A stretch of DNA of 37,990 nt, taken from assembly GCF_027859075.1 (NCBI RefSeq), contig NZ_JAQIBL010000259.1, positions 1 through 37,990 on the forward strand. The letters are read 5' to 3'. A program made the position numbers and the translations under genes. The stretch comes from Oceanispirochaeta sp. (lineage in GTDB: Bacteria; Spirochaetota; Spirochaetia; DSM-2461). How positions within the stretch are numbered: position 1 is the stretch's first letter; each line of letters begins with the position of its first letter. Below the pieces are notes generated by a model. The model made no database searches. It was not told the DNA's origin and worked only from the letters and a program-made list of their open reading frames with translations. Below, piece after piece: positions 7,114-15,738 of this stretch.

Positions 7114-8232
7114 TTATTTGAACAAATCTTCGATGTTATCTACCTTGAGGGCGAGGTTCGCCCCCTGCTCCATGTCGCTGTTTCGGGCCTTCAGGGGCAG
7201 ATACTCTTCGTTGTACTGTCGGGCCAGGCGGTAAACACCATCACTTTCATATTCATCGGGAATCAGTACTTCCAGATTATACGAACTGTCCGACATGCCT
7301 CTAAGCATGATGTTCACTGGATCGGTGACGGTGAGGGCAAAATGCGGACTGTAGGTCACCATCAGGATGATCAGCATCAGCAGAATCGACACAAAGATGA
7401 GAAGATTGTCTCCCGCCCCCCCGGCATGCAGGGGCTTAAGATTATAAAAGAGTTCAACCCCGCCGGACCGGATATAGCCGTAGTCGGAAGGACCATACCA
7501 TTTTTTATAAAAATCATTATCATACCGGGTATAGAGGGTTCCCTCACTGGTTCTGAGAATCAGGACTGACTCATACTCTTCGAACTCTTCTATCAAAGCC
7601 CTGTCTCCGACAGAGCCTGCCAGGCGGTCAGCCGTCTGAGCCATGACCCGGTGTTTCTCAATAAAATCCTTTTCCACATCCTTCACGGGGACGATGGCCA
7701 GGATAAAGGAGGCCGCCGTCATGGTCAAAACAAAACTGGAGACAACGGTGGTTATGATTTTGGTCACATGCCGCTGTGCCATGGGTGAGTTGACAAATTT
7801 AATCTTCTTAAAAACCTTCAGGAGCCTGAGAAGCCTGAGAATCCGGGCGATTCTGACGGTTTTAACTACCTTCAGGATATTCAGCATGCCCGCGGCACCC
7901 ACAAAGGCAGAGCCCTGCATCAGTGCCAGGACGGCTGGCCCGGAACTGAGCATCAGCAGAGGAAGTGAGGCGACCAGGTCGACCCAGCCTCTCTCACGGA
8001 TCATGTAATGCAGGGTATTCCCCTTTTTCAGGGAGGCAAAGTAACGCACCAGAAATTCCACAGAGAAAAAGAGGTCAAAGGCGAATCCAGTAAAGACAAG
8101 GGTCCGGCGAATATCCCAGGACCAGCCCAGAAAGACAGCCAGATCTTCGGTGAAGGTCTGAACAAGAACGAGAAAAATCACAAAGAGAATGATATTTTCA
8201 ATAGATTCCTTGAGCTTCATAGGGCTTACCAT
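7114..8232 (-). CDS. voltage-sensor-domain membrane protein without a pore
   Basis: A 372-residue protein. S1-S4 of a voltage-sensor domain are clear: S1 ~12-35, S2 ~44-66 (FDLFFSVEFLVRYF), S3 ~82-96 (WVDLVASLPLL), and S4 ~119-143 with a positive residue at exactly every third place: K121, K124, R127, R130, R133, R136, K139, K142. In place of the S5-pore-S6 module there is one TM segment (~157-181), an extracytoplasmic stretch of ~90 residues (182-274), a second TM (~276-296), and a cytoplasmic tail starting TVTDPVNIMLRGM, which resembles the first helix of a HAMP domain. No TVGYG-like or other selectivity filter is present. The start overlaps the upstream gene's end by 7 bases (alternative ATG at 8220). 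A voltage-sensing signal transducer is an inference. Confidence 0.75.
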   Translation of the reverse strand: MVSPMKLKESIENIILFVIFLVLVQTFTEDLAVFLGWSWDIRRTLVFTGFAFDLFFSVEFLVRYFASLKKGNTLHYMIRERGWVDLVASLPLLMLSSGPAVLALMQGSAFVGAAGMLNILKVVKTVRIARILRLLRLLKVFKKIKFVNSPMAQRHVTKIITTVVSSFVLTMTAASFILAIVPVKDVEKDFIEKHRVMAQTADRLAGSVGDRALIEEFEEYESVLILRTSEGTLYTRYDNDFYKKWYGPSDYGYIRSGGVELFYNLKPLHAGGAGDNLLIFVSILLMLIILMVTYSPHFALTVTDPVNIMLRGMSDSSYNLEVLIPDEYESDGVYRLARQYNEEYLPLKARNSDMEQGANLALKVDNIEDLFK

Positions 8233-9146
8233 CCATTTTCTGCGGATATGTTATAGAACTCGGTGAGCATGTCAAAATCATATCCATAGTATTTATAATT
8301 CCGTCTGGCTACGCTGAACCAGCTCTGATCGGAAGCGGCCGCTCCCCTGTCAATGGTCATCCCTTCTTTCATCTGAGAACAGCGGGAGCTGAAAATAGAG
8401 ATGATCCGGGCGGTGGTTTCCAATTTAGGATTGTCCTGAAAAGGAAGAACACAGTTGACCCCTCCCCGAATAATCGGCTCTGCTAATCCCGGAATAAGCT
8501 TGCTCAGCTGCCTGGTGATTTTTTCCGCATAAACAGGAGACAGGTTCTGATTGCTCCGCTGTGTGCCGGGTCCCCCGGGGGCAAAAAGAATGGTCAGGGG
8601 TTTGATGAACATGGTTGTCTTGAGCAGGTTATAGATCTCTTCCTGAGGCATCCGGAGCCTCTGGACCTTGGTGAGTTCAAAGTTGATGTACTTTTGTCTC
8701 TCATAGCCGAGCATCATATATCTCTTGAGGATGCCCGAGCTCAGGGCTGTCAGGGTTCCCGCCAGACTCTGCCGCCCGGCGGGGATGGTCAGGAGTTTTT
8801 TCAGCATGTCATAAAGCTGTCTTTTCACAGCATCTGAAGGAGGGGGAAGTTTCATAAAATTAATGTAGGCATAACTGGTCCTGTCAAAGATTTCTGATTC
8901 TATCTGCGGAAGAATTTCCCTGTTTGTGATATCATACAGGGTATCAGTCATTATTTTATAAATATCTTTCCAGGACCAACCGTTAAAGTAAGCAGGAGAA
9001 GTCAGTGTGGGTTTCAGTTTATCTTCATTAATAATGAAGAATTGCAACAGTTGATCCTCTCTCTGCAGTGCAGAAAATCCTCCCAGACTGGGGTTCTGCA
9101 TGAGTCTTTTGAGGAACTGTAGGGCTTTTGTTTTGTCATTATCCAT
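8226..9146 (-). CDS. conserved-looking protein of unknown function
   Basis: A 306-residue protein that appears cytosolic: no signal peptide and no TM segment. I do not recognise the family. It is largely helical, with an aromatic-rich C-terminal part (WFSVARRNYKYYGYDFDML) and a loop APGGPGTQRS near the middle that is not a P-loop. It overlaps the voltage-sensor gene by 7 bases and should be co-transcribed with it. It diverges from the large exported protein gene, with 89 bases between starts. Confidence 0.55.
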   Translation of the reverse strand: MDNDKTKALQFLKRLMQNPSLGGFSALQREDQLLQFFIINEDKLKPTLTSPAYFNGWSWKDIYKIMTDTLYDITNREILPQIESEIFDRTSYAYINFMKLPPPSDAVKRQLYDMLKKLLTIPAGRQSLAGTLTALSSGILKRYMMLGYERQKYINFELTKVQRLRMPQEEIYNLLKTTMFIKPLTILFAPGGPGTQRSNQNLSPVYAEKITRQLSKLIPGLAEPIIRGGVNCVLPFQDNPKLETTARIISIFSSRCSQMKEGMTIDRGAAASDQSWFSVARRNYKYYGYDFDMLTEFYNISAENGW

Positions 9147-9235
9147 ATTTTGCCAGCCAAATTGGGTTTTGCTTAATAATCGGTCAGATGAGGCATATTC
9201 TTGAAAATCCTCTTTCAGTTAATAATAGTACACAA

Positions 9236-12200
9236 ATGAAACAGAAAACATTTCTTTTTTTGATAACCATTTATTCCCTCCTCATTTCCAGCCTTATTCC
9301 CCTGTCGGCCCAGGAAACAGGGGATTCAGACAGTGATCCGAAGAAGACCTACCCCATGGCTTCCAATGAAGAGGGAGAAGCTCCGGAGCATATTTTTGAT
9401 CTGGATATAGGCGGTGTGGGCACGGATGTCTTCTGGGAAGGATACTGGCGTTACCGCCTGACCTACGGAACAGGTTACGAAATCAATCAGGGAGACTTTA
9501 TTTTCCCCCAGGCCTATCCGGGACTGCACCAGGGTCTGGAATTCTCCCAGGAACCCGACTTTTTCCTCTCGGTCCTGCTGTTGGATCACTACTTTATGGA
9601 AACCTCCTTCACCCAGGGATATGACAAAAACACCTATGCCATGGGCTATGTAGGTGATGATACAACCTCTCTCAAGGAAGTGAGAATCGGGAATGCCGGT
9701 ATCGGTATCGGGGAATATGAGGGCATTGACGTGTCCAGTCCCCAATACAATACTCCGGGAGTTATGGCCTCCTTTGAGACGGCCCGTTCCCGCCATGAGA
9801 TCATGATCCGTTACGATCCGACCGAACTGGAATCAAAGGACTTTATCGGGGAATACGAGATCGACGCCGAAACCCTGGAGCTTCCCGCCTTTCAGGAGGG
9901 GCAACACTTTATCCTTCCCAATAAAAACATTTCCTCCCTGATACTCTACCAGGAAAACTCCTCGGGGGAGCTCACTGGATCCGACGGCAGGCGCTACACC
10001 AGGCGGAACATCCCCTATAAGGCGGATCTGTCAGAAGGCTTTGTCACCCTTCAGGACCCCTCGGAAGGGAGAGTCCTCATCTACTACACCACAGGAGGCC
10101 ATCCCGTTGGTACTGCCGGGGCCATCGAAAATTTCATTATGTCCCCTGATTCACGGGGACGGCCGGACCCCGCGGGAGATCTGCTGCCCTTCGGCTGGGA
10201 TGAGACAAACCCCTACGACCTGGACAGCCTGGGAGACAAGGATTTCAGGGAAACCTCCCTGGTGACAATCGAGGGAAATGAGGCCCTCCTGGTTCATAAC
10301 AAGGGAGAGTTCAGCAACTTCCAGATGTACAACCGTTATCTTTTTTATACCAACCTTCCCAGCGAATCCTGGCGGACCATTATTTCCCTGGTCGATTCGG
10401 ACGGCCTGGCTGAATCTGACCTGGCCTATATTTTTCTGAGGGAAAAAGACGAGATGGACAGGCGGTTCCTCAGGGTGGTTCTGGAGAACACAGACAACCG
10501 GAGCGCCTACAACCGGATTCCCTTTGCCCCTGGCAATCCTGAGATATACGGCCCGGGAAGAGTCACCGAGGGAGAGGACCTGTCCAGGGAGCTTCTGATT
10601 GCCGTCAAGAAGGACAGCAATAACTACTATCTGGGAACCAACCTGATCAAGGGTTCGGTCAAGGTCTATGTCAACGGCATGGAAGACAAGTCTGTAGACG
10701 TGAATTATGAGACGGGAGAGATCTTTTTCGGCCGATATATCTTCCCCGAAGACAGGATTGAAGTAAGCTACAGGACCGAATCTGTGGGTCTGACCGGGGG
10801 GGACCTTTTTATCGCCCAGGGAAACAGACTCTTTTTAAACGACAGAATGACTCTGGAACTGGCCGAGTCCCTCCGATGGACCCTGCCGGAGAACCAGATG
10901 ACCCAGGAGGCGGGTGAAAGCCCCGGCCTGGTGGAGCTGGCGGGAACTCTGTTCTACGAGGCTGAAAATCTGGACATGATGGTCAACACCAGCCTGAACA
11001 TCTCCACTTCAGACACGGCGGGAAATCTGAGGGTCCTGGGCATGGAAGAGAATGGATATTCCTTTTCTGTCAGCCAGGACCAGGCCGTACCCTCCGAGCT
11101 GTCCCTGACTCCTGTTATGGTGAGCAGCCCCGTCGATCCGGACCCTCTGTATAGAAAAGAACTTCTCTACAGAGACTTTGAATCCTCCAACAATACCGGC
11201 CAGACCTATCTCAATGACTACTCCTGGTCGGGTGCATCGATAGACAGCAGCCGGGAGGGACCTTCTGTTGCCGCGGCTTCCGAGGATGACCCCTTCTCAT
11301 CCCGGGTTCTGGCCCTGACCTACGACCTGGGGAGAGAAGAATGGTCCGCCGGGGATTACCTGCCGGTGGACTCAGGGATAATCGACCTCTCAGGCTATTC
11401 GGAACTCAGCTTCTACCTCTACCGCCAGAACCTGGGGGAGGACAATCTGCAGCTGGAACTCCGGATCGGAGAGAATGGCGAGTCCAGTGACCTGGATGAC
11501 AACGGCAGCATAGACAGCGGAGACAGCCGCTTTGTGTATCAAAAAGATCTGACAGCCCAGATTCCCGCCCTTGCCCAGACCTGGAAGAAGGTGAGCATCC
11601 TCCTGACCGAGGCGGAGCGGAAAAAACTGAGCCGGGTCCGGTCTCTCCGCTTTATTTTAGGATCCTCCGATACCGGACGATCCGAGGGAGAACTCCTGAT
11701 AGGAGGACTCAGGGGAGAAGGCTCCCCCCTCCAGCTGTCCATCATAGGCGCAGGAGGAATACAAAAAGACGCGGAGAACCTGAGCGTCCGGGAGCGGTCC
11801 GACAGCGAACTGGCCCAGGAATTCCCCGAGGTTCAGACAATCTTTCACCCCGACAAGGAAGACCAGAAGGTACTGGAACTCCGATGGGGCACAGACAGTC
11901 AGGGCGGCGATCCTCTGGATGCGGAAGATTCCATCAGCGGAACCGCCTGGTTCAATAGTGTTCCCGTGACCGATTACGGCCAGGTCAGTCTCTACCTGAA
12001 GAATGACTCCATCCAGGGTACGGGCAGTTTTTCCCTCACTGACAGCCAGGGCCAGGGGATCATCCTGGAATATGAACCGGGTTCAAGGGAGTGGGAAAAG
12101 CTCACCATAGACCTGCAGAACGGGAGTGCCGCCTTTTCCGGAGATACGACGGTAAGCTCCCTGACCATCGATCAGGATACCGGTAATTTTTCCCGCTTCA

Positions 12201-13948
12201 ATATGACCCGCAGCGGTGTGCCCTCCGGGACCATGCAGCTGGATGAGATCCATTTTACAGAGCCCTCCTTCTCCACGGGAAGCAGTGTTGAAACTCAGCT
12301 GAACTACAGGAAACCCGGTGTACTGGCAAGCACGGCGCGTGGTTTTCCTCTGCTGGGAGACTTTGATGTGAGCAGCCACATCCTCTACAACACCCAGACC
12401 ACCGAGTCCTACTTCAACAGAGATGCTCATCGCCTGGAGAGTCAGATCTCCAGCGGTGTGGATGCCCTGAAAGTCCGCCTCCAGGGAAATCTGGAGGTCA
12501 TATGGACAGAGGAAGAGACCCTCTATTCGGGGGGACATCTGGTCCGTATTCCCTCTCAATCCCGGTTCGGATGGGTTTCAGACAGCTACTCCCGCTCCTT
12601 TTACCCGGGGAATGATACCATGGCCCGATCCAATGTACTCCACCTGACTCCTTTTCGGTTTATCACCCTGGAAGCAGAGGGGAGCAGCACGGCCTCCAGG
12701 GAGGAGATTACCCAGGGCTGGGGCGGATTTGCAAACATCAATCCGGGACCCGAGAGCAGTATCGGTCTGAGTCTGGATCTGTATCAGAGCTCCGACTGGG
12801 AGTCCGACTCCACCGACTATATCAATGACTGGTCCCGGGACTTCCAATACCTAGAGCCCTTGCGGGAAGGCATCAACAGCCGTGAAGGACTGAGCTCACT
12901 CACGGCCCGGCGCCAGCCCCTTCCCCTGGGAGTTCTCTGGGAAACCCGGCTGGAATACGGGGCCCTTCAACAGCTTGAATGGCAGCAGGAAAACCGCTGG
13001 TACTCCGACTTAGGATTCCCCGTCAAGATAGAATCTCCCACCCGGCCCTGGACCGTCACTCCCGGTTATCGGCGGGAACTGGTTCAGAAGGTCTATCCCG
13101 GGTCCAATGAAACCTTCGGTGAAGACCTGAACACTCTGTTCACGGTGACAGGAAGTCAGTTCCCCCTGGTCAACTTTATTCCCTTCTACGAAATTTTCGG
13201 GAATAATAATATGGGAGATTTTGAAAGGACTCTGACGATGACGGAAGATTCGGAGTACAAACCCCAGGCTTATATCGGCTTCACCCGCTTCTCAGGCTCT
13301 CATATCAGCGATCTCTTTGTCCCCTCGGGACTGGATTTTGCCGTGCAGAGGGAATACTACAAGAAACAGGACTCCCTCTATCTGGAGCACAACTGGTCCT
13401 TCCAGGTCCTTCAGTCGGCGATCAATCTCTTTGGTGACTGGGGACGGTATCCCTTCTTTGATTTCTACAACACAGATGAAATATCCAGTTCTCTCCAGCT
13501 CATCTTAGGCGGACGGGATCTGTGGACACCCCAGCCAGAGGAGATCGTCTATCAGAACTACCTGACAGTGATGGGAGAATCAGACTGGGAGATTGTCCTG
13601 GACAACAGGTACACAAAAAAATGGCTGGCCGATTATGTTCAGGATGACTTCCAACTGATTTTCCGCTGGTTTGAACCGGAACAGCCCTATTTCAACTTCC
13701 CCCTTATGGACTATCTGGTGATGAAGCCCACCCGGATGCAGCATGAAGAAAAACTCATGTTTACAGGCTACTTCGACCAGGATGACAGAGCGCAGACCAG
13801 TTATGACATCACTCTCCGGCACGAATCCAAACTGGTCATCACCGGCCTCGGGTCTCTCAAGGGCTGGATGGCCCTGGGACTGGGAGGAAAGAGAGAAGTC
13901 TTTAGGAACGGTTATGAATTGGGGCTGGAGCTGGAAATGAGTTTCTGA
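9236..13948 (+). CDS. giant exported protein, probably outer-membrane associated (SprA-like segments)
   Basis: 1570 residues from the ATG at 9236, chosen because it gives a clean Sec signal peptide (MKQKTFLFLITIYSLLIS...) with a likely cut after LSA at residue 25; the open frame reaches back to 9128. The mature part is rich in beta-strand-like repeats and aromatic residues. Segments such as VKVYVNGMEDKSVDVNYETG near residue 475, and one near 260-290, resemble repeats of the Bacteroidetes surface protein SprA. DLDDNGSIDSGD near 752 looks like a Ca2+-binding loop. The last ~250 residues alternate polar and aromatic positions and the protein ends in Phe (LEMSF), as outer-membrane barrels often do. 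mutL follows 12 bases later. Function unknown; the SprA link is tentative. Confidence 0.6.
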   Translation: MKQKTFLFLITIYSLLISSLIPLSAQETGDSDSDPKKTYPMASNEEGEAPEHIFDLDIGGVGTDVFWEGYWRYRLTYGTGYEINQGDFIFPQAYPGLHQGLEFSQEPDFFLSVLLLDHYFMETSFTQGYDKNTYAMGYVGDDTTSLKEVRIGNAGIGIGEYEGIDVSSPQYNTPGVMASFETARSRHEIMIRYDPTELESKDFIGEYEIDAETLELPAFQEGQHFILPNKNISSLILYQENSSGELTGSDGRRYTRRNIPYKADLSEGFVTLQDPSEGRVLIYYTTGGHPVGTAGAIENFIMSPDSRGRPDPAGDLLPFGWDETNPYDLDSLGDKDFRETSLVTIEGNEALLVHNKGEFSNFQMYNRYLFYTNLPSESWRTIISLVDSDGLAESDLAYIFLREKDEMDRRFLRVVLENTDNRSAYNRIPFAPGNPEIYGPGRVTEGEDLSRELLIAVKKDSNNYYLGTNLIKGSVKVYVNGMEDKSVDVNYETGEIFFGRYIFPEDRIEVSYRTESVGLTGGDLFIAQGNRLFLNDRMTLELAESLRWTLPENQMTQEAGESPGLVELAGTLFYEAENLDMMVNTSLNISTSDTAGNLRVLGMEENGYSFSVSQDQAVPSELSLTPVMVSSPVDPDPLYRKELLYRDFESSNNTGQTYLNDYSWSGASIDSSREGPSVAAASEDDPFSSRVLALTYDLGREEWSAGDYLPVDSGIIDLSGYSELSFYLYRQNLGEDNLQLELRIGENGESSDLDDNGSIDSGDSRFVYQKDLTAQIPALAQTWKKVSILLTEAERKKLSRVRSLRFILGSSDTGRSEGELLIGGLRGEGSPLQLSIIGAGGIQKDAENLSVRERSDSELAQEFPEVQTIFHPDKEDQKVLELRWGTDSQGGDPLDAEDSISGTAWFNSVPVTDYGQVSLYLKNDSIQGTGSFSLTDSQGQGIILEYEPGSREWEKLTIDLQNGSAAFSGDTTVSSLTIDQDTGNFSRFNMTRSGVPSGTMQLDEIHFTEPSFSTGSSVETQLNYRKPGVLASTARGFPLLGDFDVSSHILYNTQTTESYFNRDAHRLESQISSGVDALKVRLQGNLEVIWTEEETLYSGGHLVRIPSQSRFGWVSDSYSRSFYPGNDTMARSNVLHLTPFRFITLEAEGSSTASREEITQGWGGFANINPGPESSIGLSLDLYQSSDWESDSTDYINDWSRDFQYLEPLREGINSREGLSSLTARRQPLPLGVLWETRLEYGALQQLEWQQENRWYSDLGFPVKIESPTRPWTVTPGYRRELVQKVYPGSNETFGEDLNTLFTVTGSQFPLVNFIPFYEIFGNNNMGDFERTLTMTEDSEYKPQAYIGFTRFSGSHISDLFVPSGLDFAVQREYYKKQDSLYLEHNWSFQVLQSAINLFGDWGRYPFFDFYNTDEISSSLQLILGGRDLWTPQPEEIVYQNYLTVMGESDWEIVLDNRYTKKWLADYVQDDFQLIFRWFEPEQPYFNFPLMDYLVMKPTRMQHEEKLMFTGYFDQDDRAQTSYDITLRHESKLVITGLGSLKGWMALGLGGKREVFRNGYELGLELEMSF

Positions 13949-13960
13949 TATCTTGATACA

Positions 13961-15730
13961 ATGAATTCACAGGTCAGGATATTAAAAGAATCGGTCGCAC
14001 GCAAAATTGCCGCGGGAGAGGTCATCGATCGTCCCAACTCCATAGTCCGGGAGCTCATAGACAACGCCATAGACGCCGGATCATCCCGGATAGACCTGAC
14101 CCTGGAGGGTGGCGGGATTGACCGCATCCGTCTGGTAGATGACGGCCGGGGAATGAGCGCCGAAGATCTGAAGCTCTGCTGTCTGCCCCATGCCACCAGT
14201 AAAATCATCACAGAAGACGACCTTATGACCATCCGCAGCCTGGGATTTCGGGGAGAGGCCCTCTCCAGCATTGCCGCCAGCAGCCGGTTGGAGATCATAT
14301 CCTCCCGGGACGCGGAGAGCTGGAAGCTCAGTGTTCTGGACGGCAGAGTCACAGATCCTGTGCCCTGGAGGGGAGACAAAGGGACCATCGTGGATGCACA
14401 GGACCTGTTCTACTCCATCCCTGCCAGGCGAAAATTCCTCAAGCAGCCCGCCTCGGAAGGAACCCTCTGCCGCAAGACCTTTCTTGAAAAGGCTCTCCCC
14501 TTCCCGGAGATTCATTTTCAGCTGAGCATAAACGGCAAAGTCAGAACCGTCCTGCCCCCCTCCGATCTGAAGGGACGGGTATGCAGCGCCTACCCGGATG
14601 CCTGCCCTCCGGGGATGATGGTGGAAAGAAAAACGATCCTGGAGGGGGCGCAGATCACCATCATTGCCGGCCGCCCCGAATGGAACCGCTCGGACCGCCG
14701 ATTCATCCAGGTCTATGCCAACAACAGACGCATTGATGAATACGCCTTTGTCCAGGCCATGCAGTACGGCTACGATGAACTCCTCCCGGGAGGAGTTTTC
14801 CCTGTCTGCTTTGCCTTTTTAGAAGTAGACCCGGCCCTGGTGGATTTCAATATCCATCCGGCAAAAAGAGAGGCCCGTTTCCGGAATAAGGGAGCCCTTC
14901 ACCATGAGCTGGTAAATCTGGTTAAGGATTTTCTTCGGGAATTCCATCCCGTCTTCCCGGGAACAACCCTCCCGGAGGCTACACAGCAGGAATTAGGCGG
15001 CCCCTCTCCCGGGGTGGCGGCAAAACAGAGAACGAACTGGGACAGATCCATGCCCCAGCGCTCCTATCCGGCCACACCCGAGGCCCAGACACAGCGCTTT
15101 ACCGAGCTTGTCAGAGAGACGGCGCCCCTGCGGAGTCAGCTTCACCCCGGGGAGGTCCCCGGAGAGGCAGTCCATCCCGTGCCGGAAGGCGAGATCCGCT
15201 ATATGGGTCAGATCATGGGGGTGTTCCTCCTGGCTGAGGTGGGAGATTCTCTGTTTATTCTGGACCAGCATGCGGCCCATGAGAAAATGCTGTTTGAAAG
15301 GTATAAAAACGAACTGCCTCCCCGTCAGGATCAGCTCATTCCTTTTGAGTTTGAAGCCTCGGAAGAAGAGATCCGTTTTATGGAAGCCCACCGGCCGTTA
15401 TTTGAGGGTCTGGGCATATCCTTCGGTCCGGGACAGGTGGGAATGTGGGAAATCACCGCCCTTCCCCGGGCGGCTCTGTCCATGGAGAGTGAAATTGCAG
15501 ATTTCCTGAAATGCCGGAAAGGCAGTCCCGCAGAGCTTCAAAAGGAATTGTATGCCACCATGAGCTGCCGGAATGCCATCAAAGAGGGCGACCCCATCGA
15601 CCCGGGTGCCGCCATGAAACTCCTTGAAAACTCCCTGTCTCTGGAAAATCCCCGCTGCCCCCACGGACGGCTTCTCTGGTTCCGCCTGTCCAGGAATGAA
15701 CTCTACGGACTTGTGGGACGTCTGGTTTAG
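13961..15730 (+). CDS. mutL: DNA mismatch repair protein MutL (endonuclease type)
   Basis: A 589-residue protein. The N-terminal GHKL ATPase is complete: E31 and N35 in RELIDNAIDAG, DDGRGM, GFRGEAL, and the transducer motifs through NIHPAKREARF. After a linker (~335-400) the C-terminal domain carries the nicking-endonuclease motif DQHAAHEKMLFE (D435 onward; DQHA-x2-E-x4-E), followed by SCR (in TMSCRNAIKEG) and CPHGR. This predicts a strand-nicking MutL of the kind used where Dam/MutH are absent. MutS is not in the window. There is no visible ribosome site and only 12 bases separate it from the large exported protein gene, so coupling to that gene is possible. Confidence 0.96.
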   Translation: MNSQVRILKESVARKIAAGEVIDRPNSIVRELIDNAIDAGSSRIDLTLEGGGIDRIRLVDDGRGMSAEDLKLCCLPHATSKIITEDDLMTIRSLGFRGEALSSIAASSRLEIISSRDAESWKLSVLDGRVTDPVPWRGDKGTIVDAQDLFYSIPARRKFLKQPASEGTLCRKTFLEKALPFPEIHFQLSINGKVRTVLPPSDLKGRVCSAYPDACPPGMMVERKTILEGAQITIIAGRPEWNRSDRRFIQVYANNRRIDEYAFVQAMQYGYDELLPGGVFPVCFAFLEVDPALVDFNIHPAKREARFRNKGALHHELVNLVKDFLREFHPVFPGTTLPEATQQELGGPSPGVAAKQRTNWDRSMPQRSYPATPEAQTQRFTELVRETAPLRSQLHPGEVPGEAVHPVPEGEIRYMGQIMGVFLLAEVGDSLFILDQHAAHEKMLFERYKNELPPRQDQLIPFEFEASEEEIRFMEAHRPLFEGLGISFGPGQVGMWEITALPRAALSMESEIADFLKCRKGSPAELQKELYATMSCRNAIKEGDPIDPGAAMKLLENSLSLENPRCPHGRLLWFRLSRNELYGLVGRLV

Positions 15731-15738
15731 AAGGGCTG

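Noticed and set aside
7114-8232. Ordinary voltage-gated K+ or Na+ channel
   Set aside because: There is no pore loop or selectivity filter; a ~90-residue polar loop separates the last two TM segments.
12083-12559. 158-residue minus-strand open frame
   Set aside because: Lies within the giant exported protein gene; no start signal or domain.
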